Below are positions 1-7,676 of a stretch of 64,000 nt of DNA, piece after piece (positions within the stretch are counted from its first letter, which is position 1; every line of letters starts with the position of its first letter). The notes under the pieces were generated by a model that worked only from the letters and a program-made list of their open reading frames with translations, made no database searches and was not told the DNA's origin. Source of the DNA: Chryseobacterium sp. Its GTDB lineage: Bacteria; Bacteroidota; Bacteroidia; Flavobacteriales; Weeksellaceae. A program made the position numbers and the translations under genes. The DNA lies in contig NZ_CP044507.1 of assembly GCF_008831505.1 (NCBI RefSeq), forward strand, positions 558,001-622,000. The letters are read 5' to 3'.

Positions 1-406
1 TTGCGATATATGCTCCAATCCTAAGAGGAATGAGGAGGTGCTCTGTATTGTAGAAGATGTACGGGACGTAATGGCTATTGAGAATACCGGGAAGTTTAGA
101 GGCAGATATCTTGTACTTGGCGGTAAGATTTCGCCAATGGAAGGTATAGGTCCCAGCCATCTCAATATAGCTGCCATACAGCGCAAACTGGAGAACGGTT
201 CCGTTAAAGAATTGATTTTTGCACTTAGCGCTACTATGGAAGGAGACACGACCGCCTATTATATCTATAAAAAGTTTAAAGACCTCCAAGTGAATTTTTC
301 GACTATTGCCCGCGGAATCTCGGTGGGCGATGAACTGGAGTATGCAGATGAAATATCACTCGGACGCTCTATTCAGAACAGAGTTCCTTACGACGAAAAA
401 GATTAG
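1..406 (+). CDS. recR: Recombination protein RecR, C-terminal part (gene starts before the window)
   Basis: RecR works with RecF and RecO to load RecA on gapped DNA. The reading frame is open from base 2 and begins with the end of the zinc-finger region (Cys-Asp-Ile-Cys then Asn-Pro-Lys-Arg), so an ATG at base 38 is internal and the true start lies outside the window. The TOPRIM domain follows: [31 protein letters not shown] and the acidic stretch [15 protein letters not shown]. The C-terminal motif [19 protein letters not shown] is typical of RecR. It is followed after 34 bases by a glycosyltransferase gene on the same strand. Family assignment is firm; only the N-terminal helix-hairpin-helix is not visible here. 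Confidence 0.95.
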   Translation, partial: CDICSNPKRNEEVLCIVEDVRDVMAIENTGKFRGRYLVLGGKISPMEGIGPSHLNIAAIQRKLENGSVKELIFALSATMEGDTTAYYIYKKFKDLQVNFSTIARGISVGDELEYADEISLGRSIQNRVPYDEKD

Positions 407-440
407 CCGAAAAATTATTAAAGCAGTTTACGACGACAGG

Positions 441-1250
441 ATGACGGTTTCGGTAATAATTCCCATGTACAATTCTGAACAGAGCATCATAAAATGCCTG
501 GATTCGGTTAAGTCCCAAACCTGGGCGGGAAACTTTGAGATCATTATTGTAAATGACGGTTCGACGGACCAAAGTGCCGAAGTCGTTCTGGACTATATGG
601 CTCAAAATCCTGATTTGGATATTACCCTTATTCATCAGCACAACCAGGGTGTGTCAAAAGCGCGGAATGTGGCAATGGAAAGATCGAAAGGTGAGTTTAT
701 TGCCCTTTTGGATGCAGATGATGAGTGGTTGCCGCAGAAAACGGAGAAGCAGATTAATACTTTTGAAAAGTACGCAACAGAGATTGATTTTCTGGCCTGT
801 TTGAGAACAGGGCAGCGAATTCTGTTTCCTTATAAATTGGCGGAGGACAAGCTTGCCAAGATTTCCTTCAGGAAACTGATGATACGCAATGAAGCCCAGC
901 CTTCTACCGTTATTATCCGAAGACGAGTACTGGAAAACACAGGACTTTTTGACCCAGAGCAACGCTATGCGGAAGACCTTAATTACTGGCTACGGATTTC
1001 GCAGAAAAATAAAATGTATATTTTGGCTGAAAATTTAGTGTTTGCGGGCAATGGTAAGAGAACGTTTGGCGTGTCGGGTCTCTCCGCCAATTTAACTGAA
1101 ATGGAAAAGGGTTTTCAGAAAAACCTGTCGGAGATGTACCGTGCGGGCAGAATCGGGTCCTCTGAGCTTATTATTTACTCTACATTCTACAGCTTAAAAT
1201 ATGTGTTTCGGTTGTTCAGAAATTTATTTTATACATTGAAGGGCAAGTAA
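441..1250 (+). CDS. Family 2 glycosyltransferase
   Basis: A 269-residue GT-A glycosyltransferase that should transfer a sugar from a nucleotide-sugar donor to a surface glycan; donor and acceptor cannot be read from sequence. The N terminus MTVSVIIPMYNSEQSI and the motif VNDGSTD (about residues 35-41) are classic GT2 signatures, and LLDADDEW near residue 90 holds the metal-binding DxD. I chose the ATG at 441 because the GT2 fold begins right there; the frame is open back to base 306, but that part overlaps recR and looks non-coding. It lies 34 bases after recR and 10 bases before a second GT2 gene, so the two glycosyltransferases are probably co-transcribed. Confidence 0.88.
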   Translation: MTVSVIIPMYNSEQSIIKCLDSVKSQTWAGNFEIIIVNDGSTDQSAEVVLDYMAQNPDLDITLIHQHNQGVSKARNVAMERSKGEFIALLDADDEWLPQKTEKQINTFEKYATEIDFLACLRTGQRILFPYKLAEDKLAKISFRKLMIRNEAQPSTVIIRRRVLENTGLFDPEQRYAEDLNYWLRISQKNKMYILAENLVFAGNGKRTFGVSGLSANLTEMEKGFQKNLSEMYRAGRIGSSELIIYSTFYSLKYVFRLFRNLFYTLKGK

Positions 1251-1260
1251 ACGTCTATTA

Positions 1261-2112
1261 ATGCAAATGGAACTTTCGGTAATCATAGTCAATTATAACG
1301 TCACCCAGCTGCTGGAGAAGTGCCTGCAGTCGCTGCACAGGTTTATCGGGAATGTTGCCTATGAGGTTATCGTCATCGATAATGCATCGCCGGACACATC
1401 CTGGAAAGAACTTCGAAACCGCTTTCCACAGGTTCACTTTATTTCATCCGCTACCAATATTGGTTTTTCGAAAGCTAATAACAGGGCAGTAACGGCGGCC
1501 AAGGGCGATTTTATACTGCTTTTGAATCCCGATACCGAACTGGAAGGATACTATATGCAGGAACTGTTAAGCTTTGCCCGGAAAAGAACAGATTTTGGCT
1601 GTCTGGGCGTCAGGATGCACGATGCTAAAGGAAATTATCTGCCTGAAAGCAAACGTGATGTTCCCAATATGGTTAATTCATTCCGAAAGCTTTATGTGTT
1701 TTCCGGAAATAAAAATTCCAGGTCCTATTACCGGAACGACATTGCGGAGGACACAATCGCTGAAGTGGAAATTCTTACGGGTGCTTTCCTGCTGATGAAT
1801 AAAGAGGTCTACCTTCAGGTGGGCGGCCTGGATGAAAGATATTTTATGTATGGCGAAGATATCGATCTTTGTTACAGCGTGCTGCAGAAGGGATACCGCA
1901 ACTGGTATTACGGCAAATATTCAATCCTGCACCACAAAGGGCAGAGTACAGTTAAGGATATTAAATACCTGCAGAGATTCTACGGTGCCATGCAGCTCTT
2001 TATTGAAAAGTATTACCGGAAAGACAAGCCCTTACAGTACCGTGTACTTCGGGTAGGCCTTATGTTACGCTATGCGCTCGAGAAAATGAAATTAAAAATA
2101 AAAGCGGTCTAG
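1261..2112 (+). CDS. Family 2 glycosyltransferase, rhamnosyltransferase-like
   Basis: A 283-residue GT2 enzyme of the WcaA/rhamnosyltransferase type. It begins with LSVIIVNYNVTQLLEKCL, has VIDNASPD and TNIGFSKANN in the donor-binding half, LLNPDTEL as the DxD region, and the acceptor-side motif GGLDERYFMYGEDIDLCYS near residues 190-208, which is typical of enzymes that add deoxysugars to polysaccharide. ATG 1261 is followed by a second ATG two codons later; either could start the protein. The stop codon lies inside the loop of a terminator hairpin (2101-2129), so transcription probably ends directly at the gene end. Sugar specificity is unknown. Confidence 0.88.
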   Translation: MQMELSVIIVNYNVTQLLEKCLQSLHRFIGNVAYEVIVIDNASPDTSWKELRNRFPQVHFISSATNIGFSKANNRAVTAAKGDFILLLNPDTELEGYYMQELLSFARKRTDFGCLGVRMHDAKGNYLPESKRDVPNMVNSFRKLYVFSGNKNSRSYYRNDIAEDTIAEVEILTGAFLLMNKEVYLQVGGLDERYFMYGEDIDLCYSVLQKGYRNWYYGKYSILHHKGQSTVKDIKYLQRFYGAMQLFIEKYYRKDKPLQYRVLRVGLMLRYALEKMKLKIKAV

Positions 2113-2129
2113 ATAAATCTGACCGCTTT
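2101..2129 (+). terminator. Hairpin overlapping the end of the glycosyltransferase gene
   Basis: AAAGCGGTC (2101-2109) pairs perfectly with GACCGCTTT (2121-2129). The TAG stop codon (2110-2112) lies in the loop. A weak T/A-rich tail follows. It separates this rightward gene from the convergent secG. Confidence 0.75.
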
Positions 2130-2153
2130 ATATATTTATTTAAAGGAGCTTGC

Positions 2154-2489
2154 TTAGTTAGCTGCCGGAGTCTGTACCGGAGCCGGAGTATTCTGAGCCG
2201 GTGCTGATTGTGCAGGAGCTTCAGTTCTTGCTGGAACAGCCGTATTCACTTTAGGCTTGGCTGTAAGGATCACACTCAGCATGGAGATTACTACAATGGT
2301 AATTCCCAACGTCCAGGTTGCTTTTTCCATGAAATCGTTGGTACGCTGTACACCAAACTGAGCCGAAGATGCACCACCGAATGTAGATGAAAGACCGCCG
2401 CCTTTTGGATTTTGCGCCATGATGATGATCACCAGAAGAACACAGGCTATCATGATTAATACCATGAACAAAGTAAATATCGTACTCAT
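2154..2489 (-). CDS. secG: Protein translocase subunit SecG
   Basis: SecG is the small accessory subunit of the SecYEG channel in the inner membrane. The 111-residue product has two hydrophobic segments (about residues 4-24 and 58-78) joined by the conserved loop NPKGGGLSSTFGGASSAQFGVQRTNDFMEKATW, whose GGGLSSTFGG core is diagnostic. The C-terminal tail is rich in Pro, Ala and Gln, as in other Flavobacteriia. The gene stands alone on the minus strand, with its own strong promoter just upstream (2515-2544) and a convergent glycosyltransferase downstream. Confidence 0.95.
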   Translation of the reverse strand: MSTIFTLFMVLIMIACVLLVIIIMAQNPKGGGLSSTFGGASSAQFGVQRTNDFMEKATWTLGITIVVISMLSVILTAKPKVNTAVPARTEAPAQSAPAQNTPAPVQTPAAN

Positions 2490-2514
2490 TGAATTATAAC
2501 AGTTTTAGAGTTGG

Positions 2515-2544
2515 CAAATTTAACTTTTTTTTAATGAACTGCAA
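2515..2544 (-). promoter_or_regulatory. Bacteroidota-type promoter of secG
   Basis: Read on the minus strand: TTG at 2544-2542, a 19-base spacer, then TAAATTTG at 2522-2515, matching the -33 TTG / -7 TAnnTTTG consensus. The predicted start of transcription is about 20 bases before the secG ATG at 2489. Confidence 0.75.
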
Positions 2545-2592
2545 AAATAACTGTGCACTATCTTGAGGTAATTGCAGTTTTGCACTCTGTTA

Positions 2593-2623
2593 ATAAAAAA
2601 ACGGTGGCATTTGCCACCGTTTC
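2593..2623 (-). terminator. Terminator of the M16 peptidase operon
   Basis: AAACGGTGGC (2599-2608) pairs with GCCACCGTTT (2613-2622) around a four-base loop. On the minus strand the stem is followed by a run of seven T, as in an intrinsic terminator for the leftward peptidase genes ending at 2643. Confidence 0.85.
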
Positions 2624-2642
2624 TTAGATCTTTCTTTCTGTC

Positions 2643-4676
2643 TTACTTGAAATCTGCGGCAGTTGCCTGATTAACCTGATAAGAGCTTACTTTAAAATCT
2701 ACATCCATACCGCCAATGTTCTGGCTGAAGGAGTAAGGCATTTTCACACCCGCTACCTCCTTATAATCGCCCCAGGTCACAGGAATGGTCTGGCCACTCT
2801 GAGTTTTAACCTCACCGGTTTTAAGTCCGGTTTTGGTGCTGTAGTAATAAGTAGCGTTCTTGCCTTTTACTACATAAGCATCTTCACCGTTGTTTTTCTC
2901 AATTCCGGTAACCTTGAAATCGGAAGATTTTGCGAAGGTAAGTTCAGGGAAAAGTTCTGTTTCCTGAGCCATTTCAGCCGCAGTTTCTGCCGGAAGCGGC
3001 ATTTTCTGACCCTGAGCCTCCATATATCCGGTTTTACCGTCAAAAACTATTTTTTGGAGTGTATTACCCATCATCTGAATATCCATAAGCGTCTTTCCGC
3101 CTTTACCCTGTATCAGTTTAAGCATCAGGTCCATACCCTGTACTTTTGCAGTGGCATTGGTTGTGATGAAGTTCACTTTCTGCACATTGGCAAGGCCTCC
3201 AATAGCTGCAATATATTTGTCAGCTACGGCTGCCGGAGTGATGCTGGCATCAGCCGCTTTTGCAACCGGTTTTGCCACCGGATTTGCCTGGCTGTCGTAA
3301 TATTTTACAGGATAACCAAGTTTTTCCAGACCTTCGGAAATTTCTGCCACCTTACCGGCAATAAAAATTCTGGATTTGTTTGGAAGGATAGTAGCTTTCA
3401 CCGCATTGGAAACATCAGCCGCCGTTACTCTGTCAATAGATTTCAGGTAATTGGTGTAAAAATCAGCCGGAAGGCTTTGTGTCCTGGTGTTCACCGCAAA
3501 TCTGGCGATGGTCTCCGGTCTTTCAAGTGAACGGATAAAATCTCCTTTCAGTTTCGCTTTTGCATTGGCAAGTTCCTCAGGAGTTACCTTGGAAATAGCG
3601 TTAAGTTCATTCATGAATTCCTTCACTGCCTTGTCTGTAACTTCGTTACGAACGCTGGAAGATGCCGAGAACATTGGGGAATACTTGCTTGTAGAAAGGG
3701 AAGAGTATGCACCATAGGTAAAAGCATTTTTCTCACGTAGGTTCATGAAAAGTCTGGCCTCACCACCGCCACCCAGGATGTAGTTCGCAATGGCTGCGGC
3801 AAAATACCTGTTGTCGTTCATTTTCAGATCATGCAGGTTGTTCACGCTGATCACGGACTGTACTGCTGTAGGTACATCTACGATGTCAATCTGTGTGGCA
3901 GTAACATTCGTTGCGGGCTCCAGCGCTGCATATTTTGTATTTGACTTTTTCCAGCCGTTGAAATTCTTTTCAACCAGCTTTTTTACTTCGTCATATTTTA
4001 CATCGCCAACGATTACGAGGTAAGCATTGTCTGGTGCATAATGTTTCTTGAAGGTGTTCTGCACGTCGGCCAATGTAACGGCTTTGATTGAAGCTTCTGT
4101 TTCAAACTCACCTCGGGAAGTGTTTTTTCCATAAATAACCGCATTGGAAACTCTGGAGGCAATTGCATCAGCACTTTTCTCCTCGGTCTTCAGGCCTTCA
4201 ATCATTCTTTCCTTGGACTTCTCCACCTCTTCAGCCGAGAATTTTGGATTAATGATGGCATCAGACATCATTCCAAGTATTTCAGGGAAATATTTTGAGA
4301 GTGAGTTGGCAAAAGCACCTCCGGAAGAGAAGTTAAGGCTTGCTCCAAGATAATCTACTCTTTTGTTAAAGGCATCTTTACTCATTTTGGCAGTTCCTTC
4401 ACCAATCTGGTCGGCCATGATCTGGCTTACACCTACGATGTTCCCTTCATAATAAGGAGGCCTGTCCATGGAAATGGTAGCGCTCACACGCGGCAGTTTG
4501 TTGTTTTCAACCACCATCACCGTAAGACCGTTTTTCAGTGTGAAAGTCTTGGGCTGGGCAATGTTGATTACCGGTGTTGGTCCGGCCACCGGCATTTTGT
4601 TGATATCTATTTTCTGGGCGCTCACCATTCCTGAAATAAGGAATGCAACCGCGATATATTTAAAGTTGAATTTCAT
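2643..4676 (-). CDS. M16-family peptidase homologue without zinc motif, with C-terminal extension
   Basis: A 677-residue secreted protein (signal peptide about residues 1-20, ending ISGMVSAQ). Residues about 40-450 match the M16 fold: the N-terminal FTLKNGLTVMVVENNKLPRVSA, then the second half with GGGGEARLFMNLREKNAFTYGAYSS, the substrate-binding arginine/tyrosine region. The HxxEH zinc motif is absent where it should occur (GVSQIMADQIGEG), so this is the non-catalytic partner. Residues about 480-677 form an extra domain that looks like a beta-rich lipoprotein-sorting (LolA-like) fold; that is inference. It follows the active M16 gene by 44 bases and probably forms a heterodimer with it, as mitochondrial processing peptidase subunits do. 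Confidence 0.85.
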   Translation of the reverse strand: MKFNFKYIAVAFLISGMVSAQKIDINKMPVAGPTPVINIAQPKTFTLKNGLTVMVVENNKLPRVSATISMDRPPYYEGNIVGVSQIMADQIGEGTAKMSKDAFNKRVDYLGASLNFSSGGAFANSLSKYFPEILGMMSDAIINPKFSAEEVEKSKERMIEGLKTEEKSADAIASRVSNAVIYGKNTSRGEFETEASIKAVTLADVQNTFKKHYAPDNAYLVIVGDVKYDEVKKLVEKNFNGWKKSNTKYAALEPATNVTATQIDIVDVPTAVQSVISVNNLHDLKMNDNRYFAAAIANYILGGGGEARLFMNLREKNAFTYGAYSSLSTSKYSPMFSASSSVRNEVTDKAVKEFMNELNAISKVTPEELANAKAKLKGDFIRSLERPETIARFAVNTRTQSLPADFYTNYLKSIDRVTAADVSNAVKATILPNKSRIFIAGKVAEISEGLEKLGYPVKYYDSQANPVAKPVAKAADASITPAAVADKYIAAIGGLANVQKVNFITTNATAKVQGMDLMLKLIQGKGGKTLMDIQMMGNTLQKIVFDGKTGYMEAQGQKMPLPAETAAEMAQETELFPELTFAKSSDFKVTGIEKNNGEDAYVVKGKNATYYYSTKTGLKTGEVKTQSGQTIPVTWGDYKEVAGVKMPYSFSQNIGGMDVDFKVSSYQVNQATAADFK

Positions 4677-4720
4677 AAGAATTTTAATTTTTGTTTGATT
4701 TCACCTCGTAAATTCTGCAA

Positions 4721-6034
4721 TTACTTCGATTCAGGAACATAGTTCAAAATTACCCGCTGGTTAGGGCTCAGGTATTTCTTCGCTGCATTCATAATGTCCT
4801 GACGTGTAATTCCGCGGTAGATATCAATTTCTTTGTTGATAAGGTTGGTATCGCCCATCAGCATATAATTGTGCACCAGTGAATGTGCAATTCCCTGGAT
4901 GGATGAGTTTGAGTTAACGAAGTTGTTTTCAAACTGATTCTGAAGTTTCTGGTAGTCCTCTTCAGAAATCATGGTAGTCTGCATTTTCTTAATCTCGGCA
5001 TCGATATCCTTCTGAAGTACTTCTTTGGAAGTCGCCCCCATTGGGATTGCGAAGAAGCCGAAGATTCCGTAATCTTCCAGTCCCTGGCTGAATGCCTGAA
5101 CTTGAAGTGCTTTTTTCTCCTCGTCTACGAGTTTCTTATAAAGTACGGAAGATTTACCTGCGCTCAGATAAGCGGAGACCATATTCAGGATATAAGCATC
5201 GCGCTCTTTGGCACCCGGAGTTCTGTAGGCGAAAACATAAGCGGGCAGCTGGATATTCTTATCCGTTACCGTCACTTCCTTCTGAGTCGTAATTGGATCT
5301 TCTTTCGCGTAGTTCTTAGGATAAACTGTTCCTTTTGGAATGCTTCCGTAATACTCCTGTATCCATTTTTTTGTCTGCTCCGGCTTAATGTCACCTGCAA
5401 CAACTAAAACGGCATTATTGGGTACATAATATTTCTTATAGAAATTCTGGAATTCTTCCAGTTTTGCCGCGTTCAGGTCTTCCATGGAACCAATTGTGGT
5501 CCAGCGGTAAGGGTGCTTGGAGAAAAGGTTGGACTGAAGTGCTGTCATGATGTTACCATAAGGCTGGTTGTCCATACGCAGACGCTTCTCTTCCTTTACA
5601 ACTTCACGCTGAGTGTCTACACCGATCTGGTTGATCACACCGCTTCTGAGTCTTTCGGCCTCCATCCACAAGCCAAGCTGCTCGTTATTTGAAGGGAAAG
5701 TTTCATAGTAATAAGTACGGTCGTTGCTGGTATTGGCATTGTTTGTTCCACCGTTTGAGGACACCACTTTGAACCACTCGCCACGCTTGATATTGGCTGT
5801 ACCTTCAAAAAGGAGGTGCTCAAAAAAGTGCGCGAAACCGGATCTTCCCGGATCTTCATCCTTTGCACCTACATGGTACATTACACCCGTTGTAACCACT
5901 GGTGCCGTATTATCCTGATGAAGGATGACATGCAAGCCGTTTGGCAGCTTATACTCTTCGAACTTGATTTGCTGCGCATTTAGCATCATGCTCACAAAAG
6001 CAACTGCAGCAGCAGAAAGTATTCTTCTTTTCAT
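4721..6034 (-). CDS. M16-family zinc metallopeptidase, catalytic partner
   Basis: A 437-residue exported peptidase. A signal peptide ends near MLNAQQ (residue 20). The inverted zinc motif HFFEH is at residues 69-73 (His69, Glu72, His73), with the distal glutamate expected in REVVKEEKRLR. The second half contains GKSSVLYKKLVDEEKKAL, matching the arginine-poor half of M16B enzymes. It is the first gene of a two-gene operon with an inactive M16 homologue, an arrangement common in Bacteroidota. Likely substrates are peptides in the periplasm, but nothing in the sequence defines them. Confidence 0.92.
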   Translation of the reverse strand: MKRRILSAAAVAFVSMMLNAQQIKFEEYKLPNGLHVILHQDNTAPVVTTGVMYHVGAKDEDPGRSGFAHFFEHLLFEGTANIKRGEWFKVVSSNGGTNNANTSNDRTYYYETFPSNNEQLGLWMEAERLRSGVINQIGVDTQREVVKEEKRLRMDNQPYGNIMTALQSNLFSKHPYRWTTIGSMEDLNAAKLEEFQNFYKKYYVPNNAVLVVAGDIKPEQTKKWIQEYYGSIPKGTVYPKNYAKEDPITTQKEVTVTDKNIQLPAYVFAYRTPGAKERDAYILNMVSAYLSAGKSSVLYKKLVDEEKKALQVQAFSQGLEDYGIFGFFAIPMGATSKEVLQKDIDAEIKKMQTTMISEEDYQKLQNQFENNFVNSNSSIQGIAHSLVHNYMLMGDTNLINKEIDIYRGITRQDIMNAAKKYLSPNQRVILNYVPESK

Positions 6035-6108
6035 GAAATTAATTTATTTAAATAAAATTAGTAATAATAACCCTCAAATTGTTACACCCAAAACCTATTT
6101 AAGGTGAT

Positions 6109-7596
6109 TTAACTGACAATAAATTGGCGGTCACGGATCAGCTGTGCAATCTGCAGCATATCCTCGCCGATAAGCCTGTCGTCTTCAAGTTTGGCTACCT
6201 TTGAACGGAGAATGCTGTAGTTTTCTTCAATGACCGGGGAACAAACGGCGGGACGTCTGAATTCCAGACCCTGGGCGGCAAACATAAGTTCTACAGCAAG
6301 AATATTAACAAGATTGTCCAGAACCTGATTGAATTTGCGGCCTGAAATACTGCCCATGGAAACATGATCTTCCTGTCCTAGGCTGGTAGGAATACTGTCT
6401 GCCGATGCCGGAAAACATAGTGTCTTGTTTTCTGTAACCAGTGCGGCGGTGGTGTACTGCGGAATCATAAATCCTGAATTTAGGCCCGAACTTTCTGTGA
6501 GCAGTCTCGGTAAGCCAAATTTACCTTCCAGCAGCAAATAGCTACGGCGGTCGGAGATATTTCCAAGCTCGGCCGCGGCCAGTGTGGCATAATCCAGTGG
6601 TAGCGCCATAAGCTGCCCGTGGAAGTTTCCGCCCGAAATTGTTTCTTCGGCACTTAAAACGATAGGATTATCTGTAACAGAATTTAGTTCAGTCTCGGCG
6701 AGTTGTTTCAAATGTTCAAAAGCATTGCGGCTGGCGCCGTGCACCTGCGGGATGCAGCGGAAAGAGTAGGGATCCTGAACCCTGTCGCAGAATTCATGTG
6801 ATTTCAGGTTGTCCGAATTTTCAAGCAATTTAACCATTCGTGCGGCTACCTTCTGGCTTCCCGCGAACGGGCGGATTTCATGCAGTTCCCTGCGGAAAGG
6901 GCTGGCAGATCCTCTGTAGGCTTCCAACGACATTGCGGCAGTAACATCGGCCAGATCAAGCAGGTATTCCATCTTCTCAAGACCTTTTATGGCATGTGCC
7001 AGGATGAACTGGGTACCGTTTATAAGACCAAGACCTTCTTTAGGCCCCAGTTTAAGTGGCCGTAATCCATGTCTGTTCAGTGCGTCGGCAGTTGGAACCG
7101 GCACTCCGTTTTCCCAAACCTGTCCCAGGCCTAATAGGGGCAGAACCATATGAGCAAGCGGCGCCAGGTCACCTGAGGCACCGACGGAACCCTGCTCCGG
7201 AACACACGGAATAAGGTCTTTTTCAAGCATCAGGATCATCCGTTCAATCACTTCCAGTGTAACGCCGGAAAAACCGCGGGAAAGTGCGTGTATCTTGGCG
7301 ATCATCATAATGCGGGAAAGTTCCCTGTCAATAGGTTTGCCTACGCCCACCGCATGCGAGATAATCAGGTTATGCTGAAGCTGCGCGGTTTCTTCCTCGG
7401 AAATCTTTACATCGCAAAGCGGACCAAAACCCGTGTTTATGCCGTAAACGGTGCGGTTGGACTCTACAATTTCGCGCACATTCCGCTGGGACTGAAGTAT
7501 TTGCTGCCGGGATTGATCGCTTAGCTGTGCCAGTGACGGATTTTTTGCTATTTCTAAAATTTGATGGAAAGTTAAAGTATCTGTTCCGTAGGTCAT
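6109..7596 (-). CDS. hutH: Histidine ammonia-lyase
   Basis: Converts L-histidine to urocanate and ammonia, the first step of histidine degradation, in the cytoplasm. The 495-residue length is normal. Ala140-Ser141-Gly142 in GSVGASGDLAPLAHM will cyclise to the MIO electrophile. YGINTGFG (51-58) supplies the catalytic tyrosine loop, and the Ser-His pair in NLIISHAVG favours histidine over tyrosine or phenylalanine as substrate. GGNFHGQ and SSGLNSGFMIPQYTTAA are further family signatures. No other hut gene is adjacent, so the pathway is split in this genome. It is divergent from uvrC. Confidence 0.93.
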   Translation of the reverse strand: MTYGTDTLTFHQILEIAKNPSLAQLSDQSRQQILQSQRNVREIVESNRTVYGINTGFGPLCDVKISEEETAQLQHNLIISHAVGVGKPIDRELSRIMMIAKIHALSRGFSGVTLEVIERMILMLEKDLIPCVPEQGSVGASGDLAPLAHMVLPLLGLGQVWENGVPVPTADALNRHGLRPLKLGPKEGLGLINGTQFILAHAIKGLEKMEYLLDLADVTAAMSLEAYRGSASPFRRELHEIRPFAGSQKVAARMVKLLENSDNLKSHEFCDRVQDPYSFRCIPQVHGASRNAFEHLKQLAETELNSVTDNPIVLSAEETISGGNFHGQLMALPLDYATLAAAELGNISDRRSYLLLEGKFGLPRLLTESSGLNSGFMIPQYTTAALVTENKTLCFPASADSIPTSLGQEDHVSMGSISGRKFNQVLDNLVNILAVELMFAAQGLEFRRPAVCSPVIEENYSILRSKVAKLEDDRLIGEDMLQIAQLIRDRQFIVS

Positions 7597-7663
7597 GAGT
7601 GATAAAATTTGGTCTTAAAAGTACGGTTTTTTGACGATAAGAAATGTTCTCTAAAGTTTTACC

Positions 7664-7671
7664 TATTTTTG
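7664..7671 (+). promoter_or_regulatory. -7 box of uvrC, 5 bases before a GTG start
   Basis: TATTTTTG fits TAnnTTTG exactly. It lies between the ATG at 7644 and the GTG at 7677, so a transcript from here could not include the ATG. No well-spaced -33 TTG is seen. It supports the GTG start and suggests a leaderless mRNA. Confidence 0.5.
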
Positions 7672-7676
7672 AACCT

